From Pseudomonas sp. FP2309 (GTDB lineage: Bacteria > Pseudomonadota > Gammaproteobacteria > Pseudomonadales > Pseudomonadaceae): 64,000 bases of DNA. The notes under the pieces are model-generated. The model worked only from the letters and a program-made list of their open reading frames with translations, was not told where the DNA came from and did no database searches. Made by a program: the position numbers and the translations under genes. The stretch lies in the NCBI RefSeq assembly GCF_030687575.1, contig NZ_CP117439.1, positions 5,595,501 through 5,659,500 on the forward strand. The letters run 5' to 3'. Position 1 is the stretch's first letter; the number at the start of each line of letters is the position of its first letter. Positions 17,592-26,256 of this stretch are shown one piece after another.

Positions 17592-18470
17592 ATGCGCGCT
17601 CTACTCGTGCTGTTCAGTCTGCTGCTGCCGTTGTCGATGGCCCAGGCTGCCGACAAACTCCAGGTTGTCACCAGCTTCAGTATTCTCGATGACATCACCC
17701 ACCAGATCGGTGGTGACCACATCCAGATCAGCAACATGGTCGGCCCCGACGCCGACGCCCATACCTACGAGCCCACGCCGGATGACGCCAAGGCGCTGCT
17801 CAAGGCCCGACTCATCATCAAAAACGGCCTCGGCTTCGAACCATGGCTGGACCGGCTGGTGGCCAGCACCGAAACCAAGGCCACGGTGGTCACCGCCAGC
17901 AAGGGCGTGATCTCCCACACCATGGACGAAGACGGCGAGACCATCCCCGACCCTCACGCCTGGCACAATCTGGCCAACGCCGAAATCTATGTGAACAACA
18001 TCACCAAAGCGCTGATCGCCGCCGACCCGTCCAACACTGCCGACTACCAGCGCAACAGCCAGGCCTACCTCAAAGAAATCTACCGCCTGCTGGCTGAAGC
18101 CAAGGCCAAGTTCGGCGCCCTGCCGGCGGGCAACCGTCGAATCGTCACTTCCCATGATGCCTTCGGCTACCTCGGCCAGGCCTATGGCATTCAGTTCCTG
18201 GCGCCTCAGGGCCTGTCCACCGAACGCGAGCCTTCGGCTGCCGAAGTCGCCGCGCTGATCACCCAGATCCGCAAAGACAAGGTCAAGGCCGTGTTCATGG
18301 AAAACATCAAAGACTCGCGCCTGCTCAAGCAGATCGCTGATGAAAGCGGCGCGCAGATCGGCGGCACGCTGTACTCCGATGCCCTCGCCGCCGAAGGCCC
18401 GGCCAGCACCTTTACCGGCCTGTTCGAATACAACCTCAACACCCTGTGCGCCGCCCTGAGCAAGCCATGA
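17592..18470 (+). CDS. Zinc-type ABC transporter substrate-binding protein
   Basis: Periplasmic metal-binding protein of cluster A-I (ZnuA/AztC-like), 292 residues with signal peptide MRALLVLFSLLLPLSMAQA. GAGGT eight or nine bases upstream supports ATG 17592. Candidate metal ligands lie in DADAHTYEPTPDD, DPHAWHN and SHDAFGYLGQAYG (three His), followed by the C-terminal acidic ligand region (GGTLYSDALAAEGP). There is no long His-rich loop as in enterobacterial ZnuA. Its stop overlaps the hisI2 start as ATGA. Confidence 0.9.
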   Translation: MRALLVLFSLLLPLSMAQAADKLQVVTSFSILDDITHQIGGDHIQISNMVGPDADAHTYEPTPDDAKALLKARLIIKNGLGFEPWLDRLVASTETKATVVTASKGVISHTMDEDGETIPDPHAWHNLANAEIYVNNITKALIAADPSNTADYQRNSQAYLKEIYRLLAEAKAKFGALPAGNRRIVTSHDAFGYLGQAYGIQFLAPQGLSTEREPSAAEVAALITQIRKDKVKAVFMENIKDSRLLKQIADESGAQIGGTLYSDALAAEGPASTFTGLFEYNLNTLCAALSKP

Positions 18471-18880
18471 ACCTGAGCATGCTCGACCTGGAAAGCGCTG
18501 CCCTCGGCAGCCGCTTTCCACTCGACGCCGTGCTCGACGCCCTGCCGTGGAACAGCGATAGCCTGATCGCCGCCATCGCCCAGCAACATGGCAACGGCCA
18601 GGTGTTGATGCTGGCCTGGATGAACCGCCAGGCCCTCAACGAGACCCTGGCCACAGGGCACGTCTGCTATTGGTCACGCTCGCGCCGGCAGCTGTGGCGC
18701 AAAGGCGAGACTTCCGGCCACTGGCAACAATTGGTCGAAGCACGCCTGGATTGCGACGGTGATGCGGTGCTGCTGATCGTCAACCAATTGGGCCCTGCCT
18801 GTCATACCGGCCGCCCGACCTGTTTCTACAACGCCATCGACGGCGACCACGTACACATCATTACGGAGCCTGCTGAATGA
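18467..18880 (+). CDS. hisI2: Phosphoribosyl-AMP cyclohydrolase paralogue HisI2
   Basis: Third-step enzyme of histidine biosynthesis (opens the purine ring of PR-AMP), 137 residues. Conserved blocks: VLMLAWMNRQALNETLATGHVCYWSRSR, then LDCDGDAVLLIVN for magnesium, then GPACHTGRPTCFY. The three zinc cysteines of the family (in DCD, ACH and TCF) are all kept, so the protein does not look zinc-free. Its location between a zinc importer and a carbonic anhydrase suggests it is a Zur-controlled spare copy, with the main hisI elsewhere. Overlaps both neighbours by four bases. Confidence 0.92.
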   Translation: MNLSMLDLESAALGSRFPLDAVLDALPWNSDSLIAAIAQQHGNGQVLMLAWMNRQALNETLATGHVCYWSRSRRQLWRKGETSGHWQQLVEARLDCDGDAVLLIVNQLGPACHTGRPTCFYNAIDGDHVHIITEPAE

Positions 18881-19437
18881 TCCGCAAGAACCCTTCCGGC
18901 GATCTGCCGGTGATTGCCGAATCGGCCTATGTCGACAAGACCGCCATCATCTGCGGCAAAGTCATCATCGGCGAGAACGTTTTCGTCGGGCCCTACGCCG
19001 TGATCCGTGCCGACGAAGTCGACGCCAGCGGCGCCATGGACCCCATCACCATCGGCGCCAACTCCAATATCCAGGACGGCGTGGTCATCCACTCCAAATC
19101 CGGCGCGGCGGTGACCATCGGCGAATTCACCTCCATCGCCCACCGTTCCATCGTCCACGGCCCCTGCACCGTGGGTGACCGTGTGTTTATCGGGTTCAAC
19201 AGCGTGCTGTTCAACTGCGTAGTGGGCGACGGCGGCGTGGTGCGCCACAACTCAGTGGTCGACGGCCGCGACTTGCCGGATGCGTTCTACGTGCCCTCCA
19301 CCACCCGCATCGGCCCCAACACCGACCTGTCGCAATTCCCGCCGGTGAGCGTCAGCGCTTCGGAGTTTTCCGAAGACGTAGCGCGCACCAATGTCGATCT
19401 GGTGCGCGGTTACAAAGCCCTGCAAAACGAGTTCTGA
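18877..19437 (+). CDS. Gamma-type carbonic anhydrase-like protein
   Basis: 186-residue left-handed beta-helix protein with hexapeptide repeats (VIIGENVFVGPYAVI, ITIGANSNIQDGVVI, VTIGEFTSIAHRSIV). The three metal-ligand histidines of gamma carbonic anhydrases fit VVIHSKS and AHRSIVHG. Gamma enzymes can use iron or cobalt as well as zinc, so this would be a sensible replacement for a zinc beta-type enzyme during zinc shortage; that role is inferred. It corresponds to PA5540. ATGA overlap with hisI2; three bases separate it from pyrQ. Confidence 0.9.
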   Translation: MIRKNPSGDLPVIAESAYVDKTAIICGKVIIGENVFVGPYAVIRADEVDASGAMDPITIGANSNIQDGVVIHSKSGAAVTIGEFTSIAHRSIVHGPCTVGDRVFIGFNSVLFNCVVGDGGVVRHNSVVDGRDLPDAFYVPSTTRIGPNTDLSQFPPVSVSASEFSEDVARTNVDLVRGYKALQNEF

Positions 19438-19440
19438 GCC

Positions 19441-20778
19441 ATGAGTCGCCTGCTGATCCGCAATGCCCGCCTGGTCAACGAAGGCCGGACGTTCGACGCC
19501 GACGTCCTGATCGCCAATGGCCGTATCGAGAAGATCGCGAGCAGCATCCAGGGCTGTAACGCCCCGCTGTCCATCGATGCCAAAGGCCAGTGGCTGTTAC
19601 CGGGCATGATCGATGACCAAGTGCACTTTCGCGAGCCCGGCGCACCGGAAAAAGGCAGCTTCTACAGTGAGTCCCGGGCGGCGGTGGCGGGCGGGATCAC
19701 CAGTTTCATGGACATGCCCAACACCCACCCGGCCACGCTGAACCTGCAAGAGCTGGCCGACAAAAAGCGCCGCGCGGCCCTGCATTCGGTGGCCAATTAT
19801 GGTTTTCACTTCGGGGTGAGCAACGACAACCTCGACACCGTCGCCGCCCTCGACCCGCGGGAGGTGGCCGGAGTCAAAGTGTTCATGGGCGCCTCCACCG
19901 GCAACATGCTGGTGGACGACCCACGCATCCTGGAGCGCCTGTTCGCGCAAGTGCCGACCATCCTGCTGGCCCACTGCGAGCACACGCCAAGCATCCAGGC
20001 CAACGAAGCGCGTCTGCGCGAGCGCTTTGGCGACCAGATCCCCGCCGTCGCCCACCCGCTGATCCGTGACGCCGAAGCGTGCTATCGATCATCGTCTTTC
20101 GCGGTGGAATTGGCCAAGCGTCACGGCACGCGCCTGCATGTGCTGCACCTCACCAGCGCCCGCGAGCTGGCGCTGTTCGACGACAAACCCCTGGCCGAAA
20201 AACGCATCACTGCCGAGGTCTGCGTGCACCACCTGCTGTTCGATGACCGCGACTATCACCGCCTGGGCCACCAGATCAAATGCAACCCGGCGATCAAGAC
20301 ACGCGCCGACCGCGACGCGCTGCGCCTGGCGTTATTGAGTGATCGTCTGGACGTGATCGGCACTGACCATGCGCCGCATACCTGGGCGCAAAAACAGCTG
20401 GCCTATCGCGAAGCACCGTCCGGTTTACCGCTGGTACAACACGCGCTGCCGGCACTGTTGGAACTGGTGGCGGACGGGCATTTACCGCTGACCACGCTGG
20501 TGGCCAAAACCAGCCACCGTGTCGCCGACCTGTTTGCGATCGCGGACCGCGGTTACCTGCGCGAAGGCTATTGGGCCGATCTTGTGCTGATCAACCCCGA
20601 GCCTGAAGGCAAGCCAGTGTGCGATGAACCGGTCCTGGCCCGCTGCGGTTGGACGCCGTTCGCCGAACGCCGCTTTCGCCATAGCGTCAGCACCACCCTG
20701 GTGTCGGGCCACCTGGCGTGGCACAACGGCCAGGTGGTCGAAAGCTGCCAGGGCCTGCCGCTGCAGTTTGCGCGTTAA
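19441..20778 (+). CDS. pyrQ: Dihydroorotase paralogue PyrQ
   Basis: Type I dihydroorotase or related amidohydrolase for pyrimidine synthesis, 445 residues. Family blocks: MIDDQVHFREPGAPEKGSF, FMDMPNTHP, GVKVFMGASTG (candidate carboxylated Lys), LLAHCEHTP, LHVLHLTSA and DVIGTDHAPHTW. The first metal-site motif normally reads DxHxH; here it is D-D-Q-V-H, so one His ligand is Gln. This fits a paralogue adapted to low zinc, or altered activity. It corresponds to PA5541 and ends the Zur-controlled rightward operon, overlapping the next gene tail-to-tail by four bases. Confidence 0.92.
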   Translation: MSRLLIRNARLVNEGRTFDADVLIANGRIEKIASSIQGCNAPLSIDAKGQWLLPGMIDDQVHFREPGAPEKGSFYSESRAAVAGGITSFMDMPNTHPATLNLQELADKKRRAALHSVANYGFHFGVSNDNLDTVAALDPREVAGVKVFMGASTGNMLVDDPRILERLFAQVPTILLAHCEHTPSIQANEARLRERFGDQIPAVAHPLIRDAEACYRSSSFAVELAKRHGTRLHVLHLTSARELALFDDKPLAEKRITAEVCVHHLLFDDRDYHRLGHQIKCNPAIKTRADRDALRLALLSDRLDVIGTDHAPHTWAQKQLAYREAPSGLPLVQHALPALLELVADGHLPLTTLVAKTSHRVADLFAIADRGYLREGYWADLVLINPEPEGKPVCDEPVLARCGWTPFAERRFRHSVSTTLVSGHLAWHNGQVVESCQGLPLQFAR

Positions 20779-21296
20779 GCGCGCGGTTTGACTGTACCGC
20801 AGTCGTTGCCCAGCCATTGGGCATGGGTGTCCAGGCTGCCTTTCTGCTGAATGCCGGTCGCATTGAACGTGCCGTTGACGGTGGTGGTGAACTCTTTCTG
20901 GCTCTGGAAGGTGGCGACGCCGGTGCCCTGGGCTTTCGGGCAACTGAAACGGAATTTCCACTGGTTGCCGGTCTTGTCGGTCACTTGCTGTTTGCAACCT
21001 GATTGCGGGTCGGTCAGGGGGATCGAGTCCGAAGCCACCTGCGCCGGCGTGAGGCACACCTGTACGCCCTTGCCGGCCATGGTGATGCCCTGTTTTTCCA
21101 GCATGGCGCGCTGTTCGGGGGTCATCTGTTGCTTGAGCTGACCCAGGATCAGCGACAAGTCCGGCAAGTCCTGGTTATCGACTTTCATATTGCTGGTGGT
21201 CAACTCCCACAACCCCGGCGCCAGCATCTGCGCCTGCGCGGCCACGGGCAACGACAAACCAACAACCATGGATAAACAGAGCAGACGAGCATTCAT
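20775..21296 (-). CDS. DUF3617 family exported protein
   Basis: 173-residue protein with a signal peptide (MNARLLCLSMVVGLSLPVAAQA) and the DUF3617 pattern PGLWELTTSNMKVD near the mature N-terminus, followed by conserved cysteines (VQVCLTP, SGCKQQ, FSCPK, NDCGTV). Function is unknown; members are periplasmic. Monocistronic, divergent from cls. Confidence 0.87.
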   Translation of the reverse strand: MNARLLCLSMVVGLSLPVAAQAQMLAPGLWELTTSNMKVDNQDLPDLSLILGQLKQQMTPEQRAMLEKQGITMAGKGVQVCLTPAQVASDSIPLTDPQSGCKQQVTDKTGNQWKFRFSCPKAQGTGVATFQSQKEFTTTVNGTFNATGIQQKGSLDTHAQWLGNDCGTVKPRA

Positions 21297-21426
21297 CGGG
21301 TAACTCCTGGGTAATTGTGGCCGTTAGACGCCGCAAAGACGCCAGTGTTGCACGGCAAATAAAATAGCGACATTCGTAGCCAGACATGGTCTGTTAGGCA
21401 TTGGTTCGTCTGGAGTAACGTCGTCC

Positions 21427-22866
21427 ATGGATTTCTTTGGCCCGCACCTGCTCGCCTACTTCATCGCCACGCTGCACGTGCTCGGGACCCTCGCCGCGAT
21501 TCACGCGGTGCTGACCGTCAGAACCGCCCAAGGCTCGATCGCCTGGGCGCTGTCACTGATGTTCATGCCCTACCTCACGCTGATCCCTTACCTGATCTTC
21601 GGCCGCAGCACGTTCGACGCTTACATCCAGGCACGCCGTCAGGCCAACCAGGAAATGCACACCGCCATTACCGAGCTGAACTGGCGCCCCTGGGTCGAAG
21701 AGGCCCTGGCCGCACGCAATTCCAGCGCATACACCTCGCTGCGCGCCATGCCCAAACTGGGGCGCATGCCCTGCCTGGCGAATAACCAGGTACGCCTGCT
21801 GATCAATGGCGACGCCACCTTCAGCGCGATTTTCGAGGCCATCCGCGCCGCCAGAACCGCGGTGCTGTTCCAGTTTTTCATCATTCACGACGATGACCTG
21901 GGCCGCCAACTGCACGCCCTGCTCAAGGAAAAAGCCGCACAAGGCGTCAGCATCTACGTGCTCTACGACCGCATCGGCAGCCACGCCCTGCCCCATCGTT
22001 ACGTGCAATCGCTGCGCGACGCCGGGGTGCAGATCAAGGCGTTCGCCACGCGCAGCGGCTGGCTCAACCGGTTCCAGGTCAACTTCCGCAACCACCGCAA
22101 GATCGTGGTGGTGGATGGGATAACCGGGTTTGTCGGCGGGCATAACGTGGGCGATGAATACCTGGGTAAAAAACCGCCGCTGGCGCCGTGGCGCGATACC
22201 CACGTGCAAGTCACCGGCCCGGTGGTGGCGTGCCTGCAAGAGTCGTTTGCCGAAGACTGGTTCTGGGCCGCGCGGCAATTGCCGCCACTGATTTTGCCGG
22301 ACGCCTACCCCGAGGACGGTGTGCTCTGCCAATTGCTCGCCAGCGGCCCCGCCGACTCCTATGAAACCTGCTCATTGTTTTTTGTCGAGGCCATCCACGC
22401 GGCGACGAAACGCGTGTGGATCACCAGCCCGTATTTCATCCCCGATGAAGCGGTATTCGCCGCCCTGCGTCTGGCGGTGCTGCGCGGCGTCGACGTGCGC
22501 CTGCTGCTGCCGTCGCGGCCCGACCACCGCATCGTGTATGCCGCCTCCAGCCTCTACGCGATCGAAGCGGTGCGCGCCGGCGTACGGGTGTTTCGCTACA
22601 CGCCGGGCTTTCTGCATCAGAAGGTGGTGCTGGTGGACAGCGAAATCAGCGCCATCGGCAGTGCGAACATGGACAACCGCTCGTTCCGGCTCAATTTCGA
22701 AGTGATGCTGCTGACCGTTGACGAAGCCTTCGCCAAGGAGGTCGAGCATATGTTGCTGGACGATTTCGCCCTGGCCCATGAAGTCAGTCAGGAAGAAAGC
22801 CGTGAGACGCGGCGTTTGCAACACTTGGGCATGCGCGTGGCGCGTTTGATTTCACCGATTCTTTGA
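21427..22866 (+). CDS. cls: Cardiolipin synthase (phospholipase D family)
   Basis: Condenses two phosphatidylglycerols into cardiolipin at the inner membrane. 479 residues, close to E. coli ClsA (486). Two N-terminal membrane helices ([41 protein letters not shown]) precede two HKD catalytic motifs, HRKIVVVD and HQKVVLVD, the second followed by [11 protein letters not shown]. Start at ATG 21427 gives the typical N-terminus. A REP palindrome separates it from convergent cfa. Confidence 0.95.
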   Translation: MDFFGPHLLAYFIATLHVLGTLAAIHAVLTVRTAQGSIAWALSLMFMPYLTLIPYLIFGRSTFDAYIQARRQANQEMHTAITELNWRPWVEEALAARNSSAYTSLRAMPKLGRMPCLANNQVRLLINGDATFSAIFEAIRAARTAVLFQFFIIHDDDLGRQLHALLKEKAAQGVSIYVLYDRIGSHALPHRYVQSLRDAGVQIKAFATRSGWLNRFQVNFRNHRKIVVVDGITGFVGGHNVGDEYLGKKPPLAPWRDTHVQVTGPVVACLQESFAEDWFWAARQLPPLILPDAYPEDGVLCQLLASGPADSYETCSLFFVEAIHAATKRVWITSPYFIPDEAVFAALRLAVLRGVDVRLLLPSRPDHRIVYAASSLYAIEAVRAGVRVFRYTPGFLHQKVVLVDSEISAIGSANMDNRSFRLNFEVMLLTVDEAFAKEVEHMLLDDFALAHEVSQEESRETRRLQHLGMRVARLISPIL

Positions 22867-22870
22867 CACC

Positions 22871-22896
22871 GTGGGAGGGGCTTGCCCACCTCCCAC
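22871..22896. repeat. REP palindrome (P. fluorescens type)
   Basis: A 26-bp imperfect palindrome beginning GTGGGAGGGGCTTG and ending CCTCCCAC, the typical single REP element of the P. fluorescens group. It lies between convergent cls and cfa. A relative is at 49513-49538. Confidence 0.8.
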
Positions 22897-22926
22897 AGGT
22901 GATCTTCAGTGTGTTGCAAAACAGCC

Positions 22927-24111
22927 TCAGCGGTAGATGTCTTCCCGCGTCCACGGCAGTTCATGGCTGCCATCGGCATGCGGTTTCACCGCCAATATCT
23001 GGTGCAGGTTGATCCAGCCCCGCGCAAACGCGTAGGCACAGCCCGCCAAATACAGGCGCCAGATCCGCAACGCCTGCTCCGGCACCCTCTTCGCCGCAGC
23101 CTCCAGATTGTCTTCCAGGCGCTCGCTCCAATGGTCCAGCGTACGCGCGTAATGCAGGCGCAGGCTTTCGACGTCGACCACTTCGAGCCCGACTTCGCTG
23201 ATCTCGGCGGTCATCATCGCCAGATGCGGCAGCTCGCCGTTGGGGAACACGTAACGCTCGATAAACTCGCCCGCACCACGGCCCACCGGGCGGCCATCGG
23301 TGTGCTTGGCGGTAATCCCGTGGTTCATCACCAGGCCGCCTTCACGCACGGCGCCAAACAGGGTCTGGCAGTACTGCGCCAGGTTGGCGTGGCCGACGTG
23401 TTCGAACATCCCCACGCTGACCACTTTGTCGAAACGACCGTCCTGGGGCAGGTCGCGGTAGTCGAGCAGTTGCAGGTCGACCTGGCCTTCCAGGCCCTCG
23501 GCCTTCACCCGCTCCTTCGCCAGCTCCAATTGCTCCTTGCTCAGGGTGATGCCAAATACTCTCACCCCGAATTCCCGCGCCGCATAACGCGCCAACCCGC
23601 CCCAGCCGCAGCCGACGTCCAGCAGATACTCGCCAGGCTGCAAGCGCAGCTTGCGGCACAGGTGTCGAAATTTGTCTTGTTGCGCCTGGTCGATCGATTC
23701 GCTGCCGGTTTCGAAATAACCGCAGGAGTAGGCCATGTCCTGGTCCAGCCACAGCTGGTAGAACGCGTTGGACAGGTCGTAATGGTAGGAAATCGCCGCC
23801 GCGTCGGTGGCTTTGTCGTGGATCGAACGCACCGGGCGACTGCCTTCATCGTCCTCGACCAGGGCATGACTCAACTCATCACACACCCGGATCACTTCGG
23901 TGATGGAGCCTTCCAGCTCCAGTTTGCCTTCGACGAAGGCTTCGCCCAGTGAATCGAGCGTGGGATGGGTCAGTTGCGAGACGACCGTGGGGTCCTTCAC
24001 CACGATGGTCACACTGGGCTCGGGGCCCAAGTTGAATTCATGGCCGTCCCAGAGTCGTAGACGCAGCGGTAGCTGTAGATTCTGTAAGGCCGGTGGAAGT
24101 TGCGCGAGCAT
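22927..24111 (-). CDS. cfa: Cyclopropane-fatty-acyl-phospholipid synthase
   Basis: SAM-dependent enzyme that converts unsaturated acyl chains of membrane phospholipids to cyclopropane chains. 394 residues (E. coli Cfa 382). SAM motif LLDVGCGWGGLARYAA in the middle, conserved YDLSNAFYQLWLD with the preceding HYD, GMFEHVGHANLAQY, and the DVESLRLHYARTLDHW region that carries active-site residues. Probably monocistronic; the bufferin genes upstream end 88 bp before it. Together with cls and the 32-38 kb operon it makes this part of the window rich in membrane-lipid genes. Confidence 0.93.
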   Translation of the reverse strand: MLAQLPPALQNLQLPLRLRLWDGHEFNLGPEPSVTIVVKDPTVVSQLTHPTLDSLGEAFVEGKLELEGSITEVIRVCDELSHALVEDDEGSRPVRSIHDKATDAAAISYHYDLSNAFYQLWLDQDMAYSCGYFETGSESIDQAQQDKFRHLCRKLRLQPGEYLLDVGCGWGGLARYAAREFGVRVFGITLSKEQLELAKERVKAEGLEGQVDLQLLDYRDLPQDGRFDKVVSVGMFEHVGHANLAQYCQTLFGAVREGGLVMNHGITAKHTDGRPVGRGAGEFIERYVFPNGELPHLAMMTAEISEVGLEVVDVESLRLHYARTLDHWSERLEDNLEAAAKRVPEQALRIWRLYLAGCAYAFARGWINLHQILAVKPHADGSHELPWTREDIYR

Positions 24112-24198
24112 GAGTAGTCCCCCCTTGTTTCAGACGTCTGCTGAGAGGGTAGACCATCCCCAGACAAAGTAGGAGGCTATCGATTTGATCGCCCGCCA

Positions 24199-24987
24199 CT
24201 ATGGCGCCCGCCGCTGCAGCAAGCCCTCCTGGAGCCACTGCTTGAGCCACGTAACAGCCTGCAGTGGCGCACCCTCTGCATAAGTGACTGCCAGTTGCGC
24301 GCACAGTTCTGCGAAGGTCCAACCGGTCGTCACCATGCCGGCCATGGCGCACGCCTCGCCGGGTTCCAGGCTGCGGTAATTGCACACCTGCTGATGGCGC
24401 CAGACCAGACAGATCTGCGCCGGGTCCAGGTCCTGGCTGCCGGGGAAAGTCGACTTCGCCTTGCTCGCCCGCCAGATCGCCAGGGTGTTGAATCGGCAGA
24501 GCAATTGCTGCACCGACGGCACCAGCGTGACCTGCAAGCCGGGCCAATCCTCAGGTGGTAGCGCCGCCATGTCATCCAGGGTCAGTGGCACGCCCTCGGG
24601 AGCGTCGAACGCCAGGGTAAAAGCCCATTCCAGGCGCGCCAACTCGGCCAACGGCGCACTGTGTTGTGCCACGAAATGCTCGAGGATAAACGCCGGCAAC
24701 CGCTGCCCCAGCCAGCGCAAGCTGTAGTGGGCCGACGGGTAGCGACGTATATAGGCGTCGGCCAGCGCGGCGAACGCGTCATCTCCCAGCCAGTACAGCA
24801 GCGCGCCGAAGTCATGCCGCAAGACCTCCTGCAACCGTGCCCTGTAGGCGTTGTGATAAATCGCCAGGCCGGTGTCCACGTCCAGTGTCGGTCCACCCAG
24901 CAAACTGGCGGCAAAGCGGCTGTCGGCAACCGACGTTTCGCAGAGCAGGTGCTGCTCAAAGGCCAATTGCCAATCGGTCAGGCGCAT
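24199..24987 (-). CDS. bufC: DUF2063 protein, bufferin-maturation partner BufC
   Basis: 262-residue partner of the DUF692 enzyme. The N-terminal DUF2063 domain is recognisable (WQLAFEQHLLCE, LAIYHNAYRARLQEVLRHDFGALLYWLGDDAF), followed by a variable C-terminus. In bufferin systems this protein binds the precursor leader and presents it to the enzyme. The start overlaps bufB by ten bases. The usual operon tail, a DoxX-like membrane gene (BufD), is not present: cfa follows directly. Confidence 0.88.
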   Translation of the reverse strand: MRLTDWQLAFEQHLLCETSVADSRFAASLLGGPTLDVDTGLAIYHNAYRARLQEVLRHDFGALLYWLGDDAFAALADAYIRRYPSAHYSLRWLGQRLPAFILEHFVAQHSAPLAELARLEWAFTLAFDAPEGVPLTLDDMAALPPEDWPGLQVTLVPSVQQLLCRFNTLAIWRASKAKSTFPGSQDLDPAQICLVWRHQQVCNYRSLEPGEACAMAGMVTTGWTFAELCAQLAVTYAEGAPLQAVTWLKQWLQEGLLQRRAP

Positions 24988-25823
24988 GACGTCCTCCTGG
25001 CCAGGGCACCGGCCCCCAGTTCGCGGGCCTTGTCCAACTCGGTGAGCAGCGCTTGGAACGGCGGAAAATGGTCATCGCGCTCCAGCAGCGTCGAGACCGG
25101 GCCCAAGTGCTCCAGCGTCTGCTGATACAACGCCCACACCGGGTCACACACCGGCTGGTCATGGGTATCGACCACGTAGTCGCCATAGTCCATATGCCCC
25201 GCCAGGTGCAGTTGACGAATGCTCTCGGGTGGCAGGTTGCGGATAAAGGTCCAGGCATCGAACCCATGGTTGCGCGAGCTGACATACACGTTGTTCACGT
25301 CCAGCAACAACTGGCAGCCGGTAAGGTGGGTCAGGGCATTGAGGTACTCCCACTCGGTAAACTCATCCGCCCTGGCGCGCACGTAGCTGGAGACGTTTTC
25401 CAGCACCAGCGGGCGTTGCAACACATCCTGCACCTGACGAACCCGGCCGGCGACGTGATAGAGGCTTTCTTCGGTGTAAGGCAGCGGCAGCAGGTCGTGC
25501 AACTGGTGCGCATTGCCCCGGCTCCAGCACAGATGGTCGGACACCCACGCCGGCGCAATACGCTCGGCAAGCTGTTTGAGCTGTTTGAGGTAGTCCCTAT
25601 CAAGGGCGTGGGGGCCGCCGATGGACAAGGACACGCCGTGCATCACCAAGGGGTAGCGCTCGGCGATCGCGTCCAGGAAGTACAAGGCTTTACCGCCCTG
25701 CACCAGATAATTTTCGGAGATCACTTCGAACCAATCCACGGCCGGCGATTGTTCGAGGATCTGCGGGTAGTACTCGCTGCGTAAACCCAGGCCGTAACCC
25801 AGACTCGGAAGGGAAGCGGACAT
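24978..25823 (-). CDS. bufB: DUF692 multinuclear iron oxidase BufB
   Basis: 281-residue TIM-barrel enzyme of the MNIO (DUF692) family, which modifies cysteines of ribosomally made peptides. Iron-ligand regions are visible: VMHGVSLSIGGPH, WVSDHLCWSRG, LLDVNNVYVSSRNHGFD, QLHLAGHMDYGDY and VDTHDQPVCDPVW. In Caulobacter bufferins the product is a cysteine-modified copper-binding peptide. It follows the precursor gene by 64 bp and overlaps bufC. Confidence 0.92.
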   Translation of the reverse strand: MSASLPSLGYGLGLRSEYYPQILEQSPAVDWFEVISENYLVQGGKALYFLDAIAERYPLVMHGVSLSIGGPHALDRDYLKQLKQLAERIAPAWVSDHLCWSRGNAHQLHDLLPLPYTEESLYHVAGRVRQVQDVLQRPLVLENVSSYVRARADEFTEWEYLNALTHLTGCQLLLDVNNVYVSSRNHGFDAWTFIRNLPPESIRQLHLAGHMDYGDYVVDTHDQPVCDPVWALYQQTLEHLGPVSTLLERDDHFPPFQALLTELDKARELGAGALARRTSCA

Positions 25824-25887
25824 GCCTGACTCCTGGGGAAAGTGTCCGCAGCGCCGGTGTCGCGCTGCGGTGGCACTCGTTCGCCGG

Positions 25888-26139
25888 TTATTCGCCGACT
25901 GTGCCGCCGGCCTTGGCGCACTCAGCCTTGGTCATCGCCTTGAAACCGTGGCCCTTGCAGACAGCCTGGCCTTTACAGGCGTTTTCAGCGGTCTTGCAGT
26001 CGTTCATGCCTTTGCAGGAGGTCACGCCGTAGCAATGCACTTGTGCGTCAGCGGCCTGTACCTGGGTGGCGACACCGGCAAACATCGTGGCAGCAGCCAT
26101 CGCAAGCGCGGCACCAGCAGCAGCGGATTTAATGTTCAT
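25888..26139 (-). CDS. bufA: DUF2282 precursor peptide (bufferin BufA1 type)
   Basis: 83-residue precursor. ATG 26139 is preceded by GAGGA with eight-base spacing. It has a signal peptide (NIKSAAAGAALAMAAATMF up to VQA, cleavage near residue 30) and a mature peptide of ~53 residues with six Cys in a repeating pattern: HCYG, TSCKG, NDCK, NACKG, AVCKGHGF and AECAKAGG. The cysteines are the expected substrates of BufB. A TGTAACG at 26232-26226 resembles a -35 element of SigF-like ECF promoters, but I could not find a matching -10. Confidence 0.9.
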   Translation of the reverse strand: MNIKSAAAGAALAMAAATMFAGVATQVQAADAQVHCYGVTSCKGMNDCKTAENACKGQAVCKGHGFKAMTKAECAKAGGTVGE

Positions 26140-26256
26140 TGTTGTAGTCCTCATGATCGGTAGTGGCGTCGTTCTGAACGGATTGCTCAGTCTCAACACA
26201 CCACTAGAGTGAGGCCTGCCCATGGCGTTACAGCCGTGAACACTTATTTTTGAAAT

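Noticed and set aside
18541..18556. Half parS site (GTGGAAC) in hisI2
   Set aside because: Only one arm is present; no palindrome.
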